64,000 nucleotides of DNA from Apricaphanius iberus (lineage: Eukaryota; Chordata; Actinopteri; Cyprinodontiformes; Aphaniidae): NCBI GenBank assembly GCA_028564705.1, contig JAPXFQ010002924.1:587001-651000 (forward strand). The letters are read 5' to 3'. The notes under the pieces are model-generated. The model was not told where the DNA came from, made no database searches, and saw only the letters and a list, made by a program, of their open reading frames with translations. Made by a program: the position numbers and the translations under genes. Shown here in pieces: positions 22,761 to 34,645 of this stretch. The first letter of the stretch is position 1. The number at the start of each line of letters is the position of its first letter.

Positions 22761-23450
22761 TGCAAAATGTTCTGCATTATAAAATACTCCTAGTTTTTAC
22801 ATGAGAACTAATCTGCATATATTCTAATTTGGTGCACAGTGCTATACATCAGCTGCTTCTTGGTGTGTGACAAGAACAAGCCAAGACCTTAACCTCTCTC
22901 TTGTGTTGGGCTGTAACTGAGCAAAAGCCTGTGCTACTTGCATGATTAAAGGAGTGCTGCTGTGGAGTAGTGAATATCTTAATGATGATTCAAGCAAAGC
23001 AGTGTTTTGTTTTTTTTGCTACCATTGCAATTACTATAAGTGATACTAAGCTGAACATGATAGGAAAGAGTTTTTATTTACATTTTCCTAAATAAACTTT
23101 TTTCCCGTTTCAAATTTTTTTTTTTTTAAATTAAGGTAACCACATACCTTAATGCTAAAAAAGGTATCTGGTCACCCATTAGGGTGTAAAATTTCAACAG
23201 ATCCATAATAACTAATCCACATTTATTGGTTTTAAAGCTCTTAAAAATCTACTTCTCAAATATTGTTTTCTGATTAAAGTACAGAGAGTTGTTTTCTGGC
23301 CTGCTATGTTAACATTTACTTTTTTTTGCACTCATTTTGTTCTAGGAGTCATTAATAACTCATGTTTTCTTTGCAGTTTGTCATGTAGCACTGACCATTG
23401 TTTGCATATTTGTATCTTTGCTTTTATAAAAAAAATATAGTCATTCCTGA
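22761..23450. other. intergenic DNA
   Basis: Nothing recognised. Confidence 0.4.
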
Positions 23451-23681
23451 GGGCTGAACAGTGGGACAGTTGGTAGCACTGTTACCTTGCAGTAAGCAGG
23501 TCTTGGGTTCAAATCCCGGTCTGGGGTCTTTCTGCATAGACCTCCCTGTGGATGCATGAATTCTCTGGGTGGGTGTTCGTCTTGTGTGTTTCTGTGTTGG
23601 CATACGACGGACTGACAACCTGTCTTAGATGTAGCTTGCCTCTCGCCCAATGGATAGGTAGTATAGATAATGGATGGATGG
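23451..23681 (+). repeat. tRNA-derived SINE, near full length
   Basis: The head carries TGGTAGCACTG and a clear B-box-like GGTTCAAATCCC (23507-23518). The body contains GGGGTCTTTCTGCATAGAC and ACCTGTCTTAGATGTAGC-type sequence, and it ends in a GGATGGATGG tail. This is the same SINE family as at 30.15, 32.63, 51.4 and 59.4 kb. The B box suggests pol III transcription of founder copies. Confidence 0.7.
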
Positions 23682-23965
23682 AATTATTACTGAGTGGTGC
23701 TCAGGCATGTCCTGCAACTGCCAGCTGAGAGTGCCCTAAAACCAAAGTGTAGACTGGGTGTGGAGTTACTTGCAATCTGGTTCAAAATCTGAACTTTTGA
23801 AATGTTAGGTTATTCAAATGTGTAGGCTGATACTGTTTATTGTCATCATCATTTCATGCTACTGCAAAAAGATTTAATGAGCCCGTAAAAATCCTACTAA
23901 ATTTAAAGACTGCTGTTTGTGAACCTTCAGATCTATGCCACTCTGATCAATATGGCCACATAATC
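23682..23965. other. intergenic DNA
   Basis: Nothing recognised. Confidence 0.35.
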
Positions 23966-23967
23966 TA

Positions 23968-25207
23968 CAGGTAAAACTCATAAAGTTAGAATATCAGAAA
24001 ATAGTTACTTTTTTCAGTAATTCAAAGAACTCAAGCTTTGCAGATATTTGGCCTCTATCACCCTCTTAAGGCTTGCGGCATAATGTTTTACAACGTCGCT
24101 AGCCAAAACACAAAAACTAATGGTGTGTCAGTTGGTAAACCATCAAACAGTTTTCTTAGCACTGCAACAGGCATTTATTACTTACCAATGTTACCAAGTT
24201 CAGCATCCCTATTACATCCGATTGTAAAGCTCTCCAGCAAGGAAAAGCTGTTCCAATGTTGATTCTTGTTTTTTCTCTTGCTCTATCACTTTCTCTTTTT
24301 CTTTTTGTTATTTGTTTTGATTGCAGCTTCTTTGGTGGATACCATGGCTCAAGTCTCAAAACAGCAGGTGTGTTTATATCCATTTGTGACATAATACTAC
24401 AAAGTGAAACTCAGTACTTCCGGTAGGCATCCTAGGAGAGAAAAGTTTTATAGTGCAGTTTTACAGCAGTAGGAGGCTCCAAGGCAGAGACAGCTCAGAA
24501 AATACAAATAATTATTGCTGGTGTGCCACCAAAACTTTTTGAAAACATGTTTCATAAGATATAAAAGTTGCAGAGTGAGTCTTAAAAAGATGAAGGCGAA
24601 AAATTAGGCTCTCATCAGAAAACAGGACTTAGGACCACTTAGCAACAAACCAGCAACAGCTTGTTAAGAGGAATACGACACTGAAGCCTATTTCAAGATC
24701 CGTCTGTGTGTGGTGGCTCTTGATGCACTAATTCCAGCCTCAGTCCACTCCTTGTGAAGGTTCCCAATACTTGTGAATGGCCTTTCCTGACAATACTCCA
24801 GCCTTCAGTCATCCCTGCTGCTTGTGCACCTTTATCTTTTCATTTCCACACTTTTCCATTCCATATAACATTCTATTAATGTGCTCTGATACTTTGGGAA
24901 TATCCAACCTATTTTTTAATTACTATTATAACTTCTTTTTAAAGGTGTTTTGGATTAATTAGTTAATTAGAGCTTGACACTTTGAGCCTAAAATATTGAA
25001 CCTTTTCACAATAGTCTAGTTTACTTAGATTTTAAATTTGGGGTTTTCGTAAACTGTAAGCCATAATCATAAAAATAATAACAAAGGCTTGAAATATCTT
25101 GCTTGGCATGTAATGAGCCTATATCATATATTAGTTTCACCTTTTAAGTTGAATAACTCAAATAAAGGAAGTTTTTCACGATATCCACATTTTTCTAGTT
25201 CCACCTG
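23968..25207 (-). mobile_element. decayed Tc1/mariner-like transposon with both ends and TA duplication
   Basis: The left end is CAGGTAAAACTCATAAAGTT. The right end, read on the minus strand, is CAGGTGGAACTAGAAAAATG. Both are flanked by TA (23966-23967 and 25208-25209). The minus-strand right half retains long stretches typical of this family's leader (AAAGGTGAAACTAATATATG, ATGGCTTACAGTTTACG). About 24600-24790 is transposase-coding DNA reduced to fragments. No frame is open. The total of 1,240 bp is close to a full-length element with internal loss. Confidence 0.7.
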
Positions 25208-25209
25208 TA

Positions 25210-26266
25210 TCTCTGTGACTCAATGAGAAAGTCCTGTTTTACCTCAAAAGTAGCAAAGTATGCTAGACACAATTATGTTAGATGCATGGAAAGTAAAAGG
25301 AAGCAAGCCAAGTTGTCAAAGACGTGCAAATATAACGTGGTTTGGGGAAATACAGATGTTGTCTGTTATTAGAAAAAAATCTGGATCCTTAATAACTTGT
25401 TATATACGTTTCCAAGTCTGAAATTTGGGAAATGGGATAAAAATGAACTTTCACATACTGGAGCTCAGTTTTATTCCCATTTTATATACTTTATAGTAAC
25501 TTTGCTTTCTGATAGTGTTCTTTTTCTGTTTTGAGACTGTTCTATAAATTAGCCACAAAGTTATTTACATGATATTTCTATGGTTAAATAAAGGCAGAAA
25601 ATGTAAAAAACAGAATTATAATGCAAATCGTAAAAACTATCTTTAAAGCACAAAGAACACTGAATGATTGTGGCTGTTCTCAAATCATAATCTAAATGTT
25701 ACTACTAATGCAGTTCATGGTCTGAGCTAGAAACAAAAGAACAGATGTTTCTAATTTTCGGTTTTGAATTGTGGATAACGTATCAAGGCGCTGTAAAAAA
25801 CTTCAAGAATAACTTCACACAGTTTCAGAGAGGGAACAAGTTTGGGATGCTCTTTTAAATAAGTTATGTGATTGTTTTCTTACACAACTACAGAATGTGG
25901 AATTTAGTGAAATGACTTAGACTTTTAACTTATTTATAGGTGAGAAGCACTTATAAAGTTAAAATGTATCAGGTTGTATTAGAGAAGATGTTTGCTAAAA
26001 CAAAATGGATTTTTTTTTTAACCTCTAAAACTGATGAAACGTGTACGTTTCATCAGTTTCATAAGTTTTTGATTGGTATATTCAATCCACTGAGATCCGA
26101 CCTCTTTGTCAATGGTGACCTGGTCAGAGAACACAGCAGCACATTTCATGGTGCACAGGTCAAATGGCCATCAACAACAAAACCAAAAAAAGTTAAAATG
26201 AATAAACTGCAACAAATAAATTGCAGGAGTAGTTAAACCATGCCCCAGATTGTGTTCCAACTATAG
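25210..26266. other. intergenic DNA
   Basis: Nothing recognised apart from the hairpin at 26028-26059. Confidence 0.35.
26028..26059. repeat. perfect 14-bp inverted repeat (hairpin)
   Basis: Arms 26028-26041 (AAACTGATGAAACG) and 26046-26059 are perfect reverse complements with the 4-base loop TGTA. It is a strong cruciform or hairpin candidate of unknown role. Confidence 0.85.
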
Positions 26267-26985
26267 TTGAACCTCGGAGTTTCCCAGTTAAGGTCTATTT
26301 TGGGGTTTTGGACGAGGGTCCTACGGATAGTGGAACATCGGATTCAGGAGAAACAATGTGGTTTTGTGCTGGCTGTGGAACACTGGACTAGTTCTACACC
26401 CTCAGCAGGATCTTGGAGGGTGCATGGTAGTTCGCCCAACCGGTCTACAAGTGTTTTGTGGAGTTGGAGAAGACATTTGACTGTGTCCCTCAGGAAGTCC
26501 TGTGTTTTTTTTTCCAGGCGTATGGGGTACCAGCCCCTTGATACAGACTGTTAGGTCACTGTACAAGCCGTGTCAGAGTTTGCTTGCCGGCATTGCCTGC
26601 GGTAAGTTGGACTCGTTTTAAGGTGAGTTTCACTCAACCAAGGCGGCCCTTTGTCATGGATTATGTTCATAATTTTTATGGACAGGATTTCTAGGCATAG
26701 CCAAGGTGATAAAGGGTTTCCTTTCGGTGGCCTCAGGATTGGGTCCTCCTGGTTGCCTCCCTGATGAGGTGTTCTGGGAATTTCCCACCGGGAGGAGACA
26801 CAGAGGAAGACCCAGGACACACTGGAGGAACTCTGTCTCTTGGCTGTCCTGGGAACGCCTTGGGATTCCCCCCCAAGGAGCTAGCCCAAGTGGCTGGGGA
26901 AAGGAAAGTCTGGGTCACTCTGGTGAAGCTGCTGTCCCGGCGACCGGTCCCCAAATAAGCAATAGAGAATGGATGGATAGTTATT
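26267..26985 (+). mobile_element. non-LTR retrotransposon fragment (reverse-transcriptase C-terminal part)
   Basis: Across frames one can follow the reading LYTLSRILEGAW, then VEKTFDCVP and YGVPAP, then VRSLYKPCQSL, which is reverse-transcriptase palm sequence. Downstream (26760-26960) is GRRHRGRPRTHWRNSVSWLSWERLGIP, which I recall as the C-terminal region of a fish LINE. It ends near an ATGGATGGATAG tail. It is 5'-truncated and carries several frameshifts, so it is a dead copy. I cannot name the clade reliably. Confidence 0.65.
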
Positions 26986-29037
26986 ACAACTACTGTAATC
27001 AATCATTGTAATCAATACCAGGCACTCCTCACTGAAGAATATTTTCTCTAACATCATATCCAGCATCAAAGTAGACCGACCACAGTGATGTAGTAGCAAC
27101 CTGCATTTCTATTACCTTCTAACTATTTGGATTGTGTTTCGGCACGTAGGTTTGTGTGTGGGTCGGTGAATGTATGCATATAAATTTGTGTGTTGAGTTG
27201 TCTTGAGTGGGTGTATGTCAGCAAGATGTATAGTTCTTAGAGTGGTGAGAATGGTGGAAGACCTGCAACACACAGCACCCAAGAGAAACAATGGCAGGTG
27301 GACTTGGCTCCATAAGACCCCTCCCCGAGGCAATATGTCAGGCAGGCATCAATGCATTCAGAACTCAGAAGAACTAGGACAGAAAGGGCAGATTACCATC
27401 CCAAAGAGAATATATTTTATTTCTTCTCCTATAACATCTACGGCTTTTTTGTGTGAAGTCATCAGTGCATCAGGTTGCCTTAGTTAATTTTTTATCCGGT
27501 ATTGCAAACATCTTCTAGGATAGCATATATATTCGCTAACTGCATATTGCAAACAGTGATTTTCCCATAGCTTTTCTTCATACAACTCTACATTAATATG
27601 AACAGCCATTTCTCCAAATACTTGCATAGAATCATCTAAAATTTGGCAAGCTGTGTCATTGCAAAGAGATGTATTTGACCTGCAGTGTAGTGTGAAGTCC
27701 AAATCTTTCTTTGTAAGGGTTTTTTATAATAGACGTAGACTCTGGTTTAGTCATCGCCCGTGGATGTAAAAGCTTTGGTGAATCCAGCATGAGTGGGTTT
27801 ATGGCTAATTCTCTTAACTTCAATGCTTTTCTGTCTTCTCTCGTGCATCAAGCACATTATAACAAGATGATACATTATAACACATGATAGCTCCCGAGAG
27901 TGTTTGAACAGTGGATTTCTTACAATGAAGATGACATATCGATTCCTCTTGATTCTTCTTGAATATTTACTACTTTCAGTTTTCAAACAAAAACACAAAC
28001 AAACGTAACTTGGCATTGATTATTATGGTTATATAATCTACTATAGGCATTTGTTATTTTTATTTTAATAAGTTAACAAAGAGAAATGTAGAACATCTGT
28101 GAAATTAAGGATTAGTTTTCAAGTGTCTACTTTTCAGAATTGTCTACTTTTTACAGTTCTGCTCTTTGGAGTGACAAACATAACTCGATAGTTGGTATTC
28201 CTGCTCCGAAAGCCTCCATTTAGTCATGATTTTTATAGGCATGCCACCTTTAAACTGTATTTGGAAATAACTGTGTTTTTGTAAGCAAAGGAGAGGTGTA
28301 GAGGTAATTTTCAGATAGCAGTGTGCAGTTGGGTAGTGAGTGCTGGTACCCATGGTCCCTACAGCCAGGAAAACCTTGGTCACATATATCTTTCTGCAAT
28401 CTTATTTTTAACAACATGACTCCAAAAGTGTCTATTTTTATATACATGTGTTTTGAGCCCTGAACCTCTAACAAAGTTGGTACTTTTCTCAAAAACCTGC
28501 TAGGTTAAATCTTATACCATAGTCATCTTCTTCCCATTGATGGTACAAGACAGAGTGCATGTAGGGTCTCAAAGTAATACAATGTTTTGAATTTAAAAAT
28601 CTGAATTGAGAATCTTAAAAGGTTCTTTCAAATCTGCAATCAAGGTTGATAAATTATGTGTAGTTACATCTTATATTAGTATATTCATTTATTAATTGCT
28701 ACTCCTATTTACTATTAAAATGTTTTATTTTCTTAAGAAATAATCTGGTGGTATTCATTGATGACAGTTTTTTTTTTTTTTAAAGAATAAATATATTTTC
28801 TAAGCTGTAACAAAACTATAAAGCCCATTTATTTAACATTCTTTGCAAAGCATTCTGCTCCTGAATTCCATTTTTCCTTCTGAAATTGGAATTGAAACTC
28901 TCTTTAATACATCTCATGTTGCATGTTGTTTATCGATAAATTAAATTATTAACTATAATACCGAAGTAAGTCTATTTTCATTTCTTAAATAGAAGAATTT
29001 GAAACTGTTGAAAAATTAACTCAAGGATTAATTATAA
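26986..29037. other. intergenic DNA
   Basis: No gene or clear repeat is seen in this roughly 2-kb stretch. Several short open frames occur on both strands without motif, start context or splice signals. Confidence 0.4.
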
Positions 29038-29223
29038 TGTGCAGTGCTCAGCATAAATGAGTACGCACCCTTTTAAAAGTATGAATTTAATCAGTAGCTC
29101 AATGAACAAAATAACCATTTCCAAATTAAGGTTAATAATAAAATTTAGATCACAAAATCTTCAATTTTTACTCACATTGGTTGAAGAAAAAATGAACACA
29201 CCCCGCAACAAAAACTACTACAT

Positions 29224-30375
29224 CTAGTATTTTGTTTGAGCACCGTGATTTGTAAGGACAGCATCAAGAATTCTAGGCATGGAATGAACAAGTTGGGGAC
29301 ATATTGCAACATCTATCTTTTTCCATTCTTCGAGAATAACCTCTTTTAGAGCCTGGATGCTGGATGGAGAGTGATTCTCAACTTGTCCCTTCAGAAATCC
29401 CCACAGGTGTTCGATTGGGTTCAGATCAGGAGACATACTTGGCCATTTAATCACCTTCACCACGTTCTTCTTCAGAAATGCAACAGTAGCTTTAGATGTG
29501 TTTTGGATCATCGTTGTGTTGGAAAAGTGCACGACGACCAAGTGCACGGAGTGATGGCAGCATCTTCTCCTTCAGTATAGAGCAGTACATTGTTGATTTT
29601 ATGATACCATCAATGAAATCATCTCCCCAACACCAGCAAAAAAACTGACACTGCCACCACCATGTTTCACTGTAGGCACCATCCATTTTTCTTTGAAATC
29701 TTCACCTTTACAATGCCAAACAGTTTTTAAACCATTAGTTCCAAAAACAGTGAACGTTGTCTCATCACTCCAGAGAATAGAGTCCTAGTAGACTTAATCT
29801 TTTTCAGCATGGGCCCTAGAAAATTCTAGGCATGTTTTTTTCCCATGACCTTTAGGAGACGCTTACTTCGTGGACGATACCCATGCATGCCATTCCTCCG
29901 CAGTGTGCATGCTTTGTATAGTGTCACAGGAAACGGTCACTCCAGTTTGGCTTTCTACTGCTTTAGCTAACTTCATTGAACTTGCATGCCGATTTTCTTC
30001 AACCCTTCTCATTAGAAGGACGCTCCTGTCAAGATGTTAACTTCTGTGGACGGCCTGGGCGTCTCTGTAAGAAGGTTGCAGTTCCATATTTCTTAAATTT
30101 TAAGATCACTTTTGCTACAGTATTTTGACTGATAGGTAAAGCTTTGCCTGTGATGGACTGGCGACCTGTCCAGGGTGTACCCCGCCTCTCGCTCGTTGAC
30201 AGCTGGAGATAGGCACCAGCCCCCCCGCGACCCCTGGAGGACTAAGTGGTTCAGAAAATGGATGGATAGATGAATGTAAAGCTTTGCTGATCTTCCTGTA
30301 GCCCTCACCTTTTTTGTGTAAAGAAATTATTTCCATTTTCAGATTTTGTGACATTTCTCTTCCATGGGCAGCCAT
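29224..30375 (-). pseudogene. Tc1-like transposase pseudogene
   Basis: Reading on the minus strand from ATG 30375, the N-terminus is MAAHGREMSQNLK, then EIISLHKKGEGYRKISKAL, the typical start of a Tc1 helix-turn-helix domain. A SINE insertion then interrupts the gene (30148-30275). Further on, WWWQCQFFCWCWGDD-type sequence and FQHNDDPKHI hold the second aspartate region in a shifted frame. WPSMSPDLNPIEHLW (about 29400-29445) holds the last glutamate, and the C-terminus ends TKY before the stop at 29224. Besides the insertion there are at least two frameshifts, so it is inactive. It is a different Tc1 family from the 12.2-kb and 6-kb elements. Confidence 0.8.
30148..30275 (+). repeat. 5'-truncated SINE inserted in the Tc1 copy, with 12-bp TSD
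   Basis: The 12-bp direct repeat GTAAAGCTTTGC (30136-30147 and 30276-30287) flanks a 128-bp insert. It runs from CTGTGATGGACTGGCG through GTCCAGGGTGTACCCCGC to a GGATGGATAGATGAAT tail. This is the 3' half of the SINE seen in full at 51.4 kb (opposite strand). A perfect target duplication and a 5' truncation are standard for LINE-driven retroposition. Confidence 0.88.
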
Positions 30376-30572
30376 TGCTGACAGCATGAAATGGGAATGG
30401 CTTTTCTTTGTTAAGTAATGTCCTTTTATATTCACCTGTCTGCTGGACACCTCTTGAATTAATCATTAGACTGACCTGTGGTTGAATGGCTGTTAATTAG
30501 AATTTTGTAGTCTTACGTATGGCTTTTCTCCTAGGACTATAATTGGGTCGTACTCATTTTTGTAACATTGGC

Positions 30573-32616
30573 TTGAATTAATTTGTTAGGAAAAAGACTT
30601 TTTTTGTGTGTCCAAATTAACAAATCGATTTTGCAATAAAAGGACCACATTTGTGGGAGTATTTTGTAAAAAAACACAAAAACTATATACAGATTAGTAT
30701 TAGTTGCATTTATTTATTTTTTTATTTATTCATCAGGTGCCTATTATCACATATGATATAAAACATGATAAATATGGGTAACATTTAAATGTATCGTTAA
30801 AGACATACATTAAAGAGAAGAATATATATAACTTTTAACATTTCATCATAAGGTTTAAGAGAATTCTAAACCACAAAAGGGTACTTGTTAGTATACGTTA
30901 ATACTACAAGTAAGTTTGCTTTTATCTTTTAAAGAATGTTACTAGTTTAATTTTAAACACGTTTTAGTTCAAAATCTAGAGCTTTCACATTTTAAATATA
31001 ATTAAAAGAGGTAAAAATTAAAGTGAACAATGAACATCGTTGATTTACTGATTGGTAAATGAAAGTAAATACAAATCATGTAAATAGATTAAGATTGTGT
31101 TTGTCTTTAATTTTCAAAAATGTAACTAATGAACTAAGGCTAAGATTATTTTAGGAACCATCTACCTTATTTACTATTGAATGACCGGAAATACTTTCAG
31201 TAGAAGCCAAGTAAATTCATGAAGTTATTTGTTTCCTGGCGTTAACTGCTTTACTTTTTATAAAGTTTATGCAAAACAGACATTTTGATGGAACAAAAAA
31301 CAACAACTTTTGTCTCTATGACTGCATTTATAAAATACAGCAATTAAAAATGTGTAGCTCACAGTGCTGGTTGGCTGGTTGTTGGACAGTTTGAACTAAT
31401 AGCCTGATTTTCATTCTGCAAACATTAAAAAATGATCTCTTTCTCCTAATGAGGGCCAGCATGCAGAGATTAGATGACCTGTGTCCCTCTGCGCTCATTA
31501 TAAAAGCACAGAGTCTTGCAGAGGCGGGATAGCCAATGCTCACCTGGCAATTATGATGGCCCAGTGACTGATAGGGAAATCATTTTCTGTCTGTTCCCCT
31601 CAAGAGAGCTGCATCACAGAGCCTCACAGACACAGCGCTCTGAGGCATCTCAACTTCTCACTGTCCTGCCATGCAGTCATTCATTTGGAAACAGTTATGT
31701 CAGGCCTTAGCGTTGTTTTTAGAAGCTACCCTTCATACGGTGAGGCTTGCTGGGTTCAAACTAGACGCAAAATGTGATGTGATAAACTGCAGGGAGCTGC
31801 AAGTGAATAGGGAGTTTATTTTTTTTTTTTACCTGGAACCAGACTGACTTAGCTGCATATTGATCCTGGTGAGCTCAGACAGTGGATCCAGGAATAGTTG
31901 GAAAATAAACAACAAGCTGCAGTGAACATACATTTTTTTTAAATGAAAGATCACAATGATGCTGTGCACATAATGACAGCTAGAAGAAGGGGGGCTAAGA
32001 TAGGTTTTAAATGAAAGAGTAAGCTGAGGACTGAAAGCAAAGAGAAACCTCAAAACTATGAAACCATCTGTAACAAACAGTCCTGTCCCTCTTTCTGACA
32101 GCAACGCACACACAAACATGCATGCAACGCTGCTTCAGCTGTGTGTCTCTATCCAAATCTCAGCTACATACAGATTGCTTTACACACTCACCTCTCTCCC
32201 TCGAAAGTCTGTAGCGCAACCACGAGTGCAAAATGGTATCCATTTTAAGCATACATACACATTTAAGCACACACTTTGGCTGGTACTCACCTGTTTTCTC
32301 GAGGTGTGTAAATAAATGTACAGCCTTCAGATTCTTATTTTTTCCCCATTTTTTTCTGGAGCCATGCTGATGATTTCCAGGGTCACCTCATAATTTTCTA
32401 GAAATAAACCCTAACACAATCTCTTAATGCAAAACAGCAGTTTTGACAAATAAAGAAAAATTATTATATGAATTTAGGTTAGGTTGCAAGTTTTATTTAA
32501 ATTAATATTTTTAATTCTTATTTTCCTTTTTGGAATGTTTTCCTTTGGTTATGGTTTTAGGTGTATAGTCCAAATTTAAATTCAAGTTTACAATATTTAT
32601 CTTATACTCTTAATTG
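30573..32616. other. intergenic DNA, partly non-repetitive
   Basis: No gene is seen. About 31440-31710 is non-repetitive and of higher GC than its surroundings, about 4 kb upstream of kcnj3. It could be a conserved regulatory element, but nothing here proves it. Confidence 0.3.
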
Positions 32617-32626
32617 ATTTCTTTGT

Positions 32627-32950
32627 CTGTGATGGACTGGCGACCTGTCCAGGGTGTACCCCGCCTCTCGTCCGTTGACATCTGGAGATAGGCACCAGCC
32701 CCCCCGCGACCCCTGGAACACTAAGCGGTTCAGAAAATGGATGGATGGATGAATGTAAAGCTTTGCTGATCTTCCTGTAGCCCTCACCTTTTTTGTGTAA
32801 AGAAATTCATTCCTTTTTCAGATTTTGTGACATTTCTCTTCCATGGGGAGCCATTGCTGACAGCATGAAATGGGAATGGCTTTTCTTTGTTAAGTAATGT
32901 CCTTTTCTATTCACTTTTCTGCTGGACACCTTCTGCTGGATGGTTGGATT
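32627..32950 (+). mobile_element. chimeric SINE plus Tc1 segment flanked by a 10-bp direct repeat (possible 3' transduction)
   Basis: The segment 32627-32754 is the SINE 3' half starting at exactly the same base (CTGTGATGG) as the copy at 30148. It continues across the SINE/Tc1 junction into 177 bp of the same Tc1 N-terminal region (32755-32931, matching 30276-30452). It then has a short TTCTGCTGGATGG tail. The direct repeat ATTTCTTTGT lies immediately outside both ends (32617-32626 and 32951-32960). Read-through of the SINE at 30.15 kb into its flank, followed by retroposition, would give this structure. Confidence 0.6.
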
Positions 32951-32993
32951 ATTTCTTTGTTTGTTTTCAAATTTACAAAGCCTATTATTTTAC

Positions 32994-32998
<5 letters not shown>

Positions 32999-33055
<57 letters not shown>

Positions 33056-33057
33056 TG

Positions 33058-33092
<35 letters not shown>
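32999..33092. repeat. (TA)n microsatellite
   Basis: About 94 bases of nearly pure TA repeat with a few interruptions (TGTATA, TTTATA). It gives spurious open frames rich in Tyr and Ile on both strands. Confidence 0.95.
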
Positions 33093-33093
<1 letters not shown>

Positions 33094-34489
33094 TTAAACA
33101 TGTTGAGCTGATCCAGTTTTAGTCCCATAGAGTCAAATGAAAATTGGCAAAATCTAAAGTGAACAAGATGAATAGCTAAACCAAACAATACACATTTAGT
33201 TAATATGAACCACACAGCTCAAAACAACACAGACAAGTTAGAAACAGCTGGTACTGGGAAACAAGGAAAACAAAGCACATCAGCAACCACACCAACATTC
33301 CAATATATTTAAAACAACAACCAAGTCAACATTTTTTAAATCAATAAATGTGTCCACTCATCCTGTTGAGATTAAAAAAACAGCAACAGCCAAATCAATT
33401 CACTATATCATTCTAAAACATGGAAATTAAATTAATAAATATAATTTAATAGATAAAACAATTACATTTGGAAATCATTGAATGTTGATGTTTTTGTTAT
33501 ATAAATATATAAAGAAATAAATTATTAAATTATAGGTCAAAGCTATAGTTAAATAAGTGCATAATTTACAAAAAAAACAAGAAGGTTTAAGGTTTATGAC
33601 ACATTATTAATTACTATTAATTATTAATTCCTCTATTTATGCAATGAAATAGCATGTATGTAAATACTTAATTCCAACTTTATGTTTTGGCTTGTATCAC
33701 ATTCTAGCATTAAAACTATAACAAAATGTGCTTTGTTGGTTCATTACACTGTACTTTACCTATACAAATAACTAAATGACCACTTTGTCACTAAATTGAT
33801 ATTAATATTAGATTTTAATGCAAATTTCCTACTGCACTCAGCAGGAGGGGTTCAACAAACATAATTTTGCTGTTTTCAACCTGTGCGCAGTGCAGCAAAG
33901 ATTAAAAAGGACCAAAAACAAAGAGGAAGAGAGCGAGAGATAAATATAGCTATTTCTTGTGGAGGTGCTGTTTTGTTCCTGCTGTCCTTCCATGTTTGAC
34001 ACAGCGTGTGAGCCTGGGCATTATGGGTGTATTCCTCCGTGGCTACAATCTTGGTAATATGATGAGTAATAGTTGCAGGTTTTTTGTGCACTTGGGAGCT
34101 AATAGCTCCATTATTTTGTATGTGTGGAGTGTGAGAAACCCTCCCTGCAGAACCTGTGTAGATATATCAAGAAAATCAAGTACAGTCCCCATTGGGAGAG
34201 TACGGTCATTGGAGAATGTCAACACAGGTGACCCAGAAGAATAACCTGTAAACAGGTTTCATTGACCTGTAGACAGACCTGCTGAATTATTGAAGATCAA
34301 TAACTCCCATTTGCTCACTATTGGAGTATTCATTAGGAAGATAGGAAGCTACTATAACTGTTGTAAAGGAATTCATACTCCAAGTTACAACCACAAACGT
34401 ATTTTTTGGGGGGCGGGAGTCTTTGAAAGATCATCTCAACTAGTGGAAAGAAAACAGTGGCGAAATCAGTAAAGTAAAAATATGGACAT
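33093..34489. other. AT-rich intergenic DNA
   Basis: Nothing recognised. The frames here are short and without motif. Confidence 0.4.
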
Positions 34490-34645
34490 TTCTGCCACAG
34501 ATTCTTAATTGGATTTAGACTAATCTTTGATTATGCCATTCTAATCAATGAATGGGGTTGGAGCTAAATTATTCCATATAGTTCAGGCTGGATGCTTATA
34601 GGATGGTTATCCAGCTTAAAGGAGAACCTCAGTTTAAAGGTGAAC
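34490..34645 (-). mobile_element. Tc1-like relic (minus strand)
   Basis: CTTAATTGGATTTAGACTAA, then GCCATTCTAATCAATGAATG, is the complement of the SPDLNP-coding and preceding region of Tc1 transposases. Only about 150 bp remain. Confidence 0.5.

Larger units (their letters stand above)
29038..30572 (-). mobile_element. Tc1-like transposon, minus strand, with a SINE insertion
   Basis: The ends share an inverted ATGAGTACG block: left GCTCAGCATAAATGAGTACG, right (minus strand) TTACAAAAATGAGTACGACC. The element carries a broken transposase gene on the minus strand, and a 128-bp SINE fragment sits inside it. Part of the chimeric sequence recurs at 32.63 kb. Confidence 0.7.

Noticed and set aside
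23463..23525. tRNA gene
   Set aside because: Only a SINE head with a B-box-like motif is present. No full cloverleaf with anticodon and acceptor stem can be drawn, and SINE body and tail follow.
26706..27011. 100-codon plus-strand frame as a host gene
   Set aside because: Its GRPRTHWRNSVSWL sequence is typical of the C-terminus of a LINE protein, within a 5'-truncated retrotransposon copy.
32887..33215. Open frames on both strands rich in Tyr and Ile
   Set aside because: They arise from the (TA)n microsatellite.
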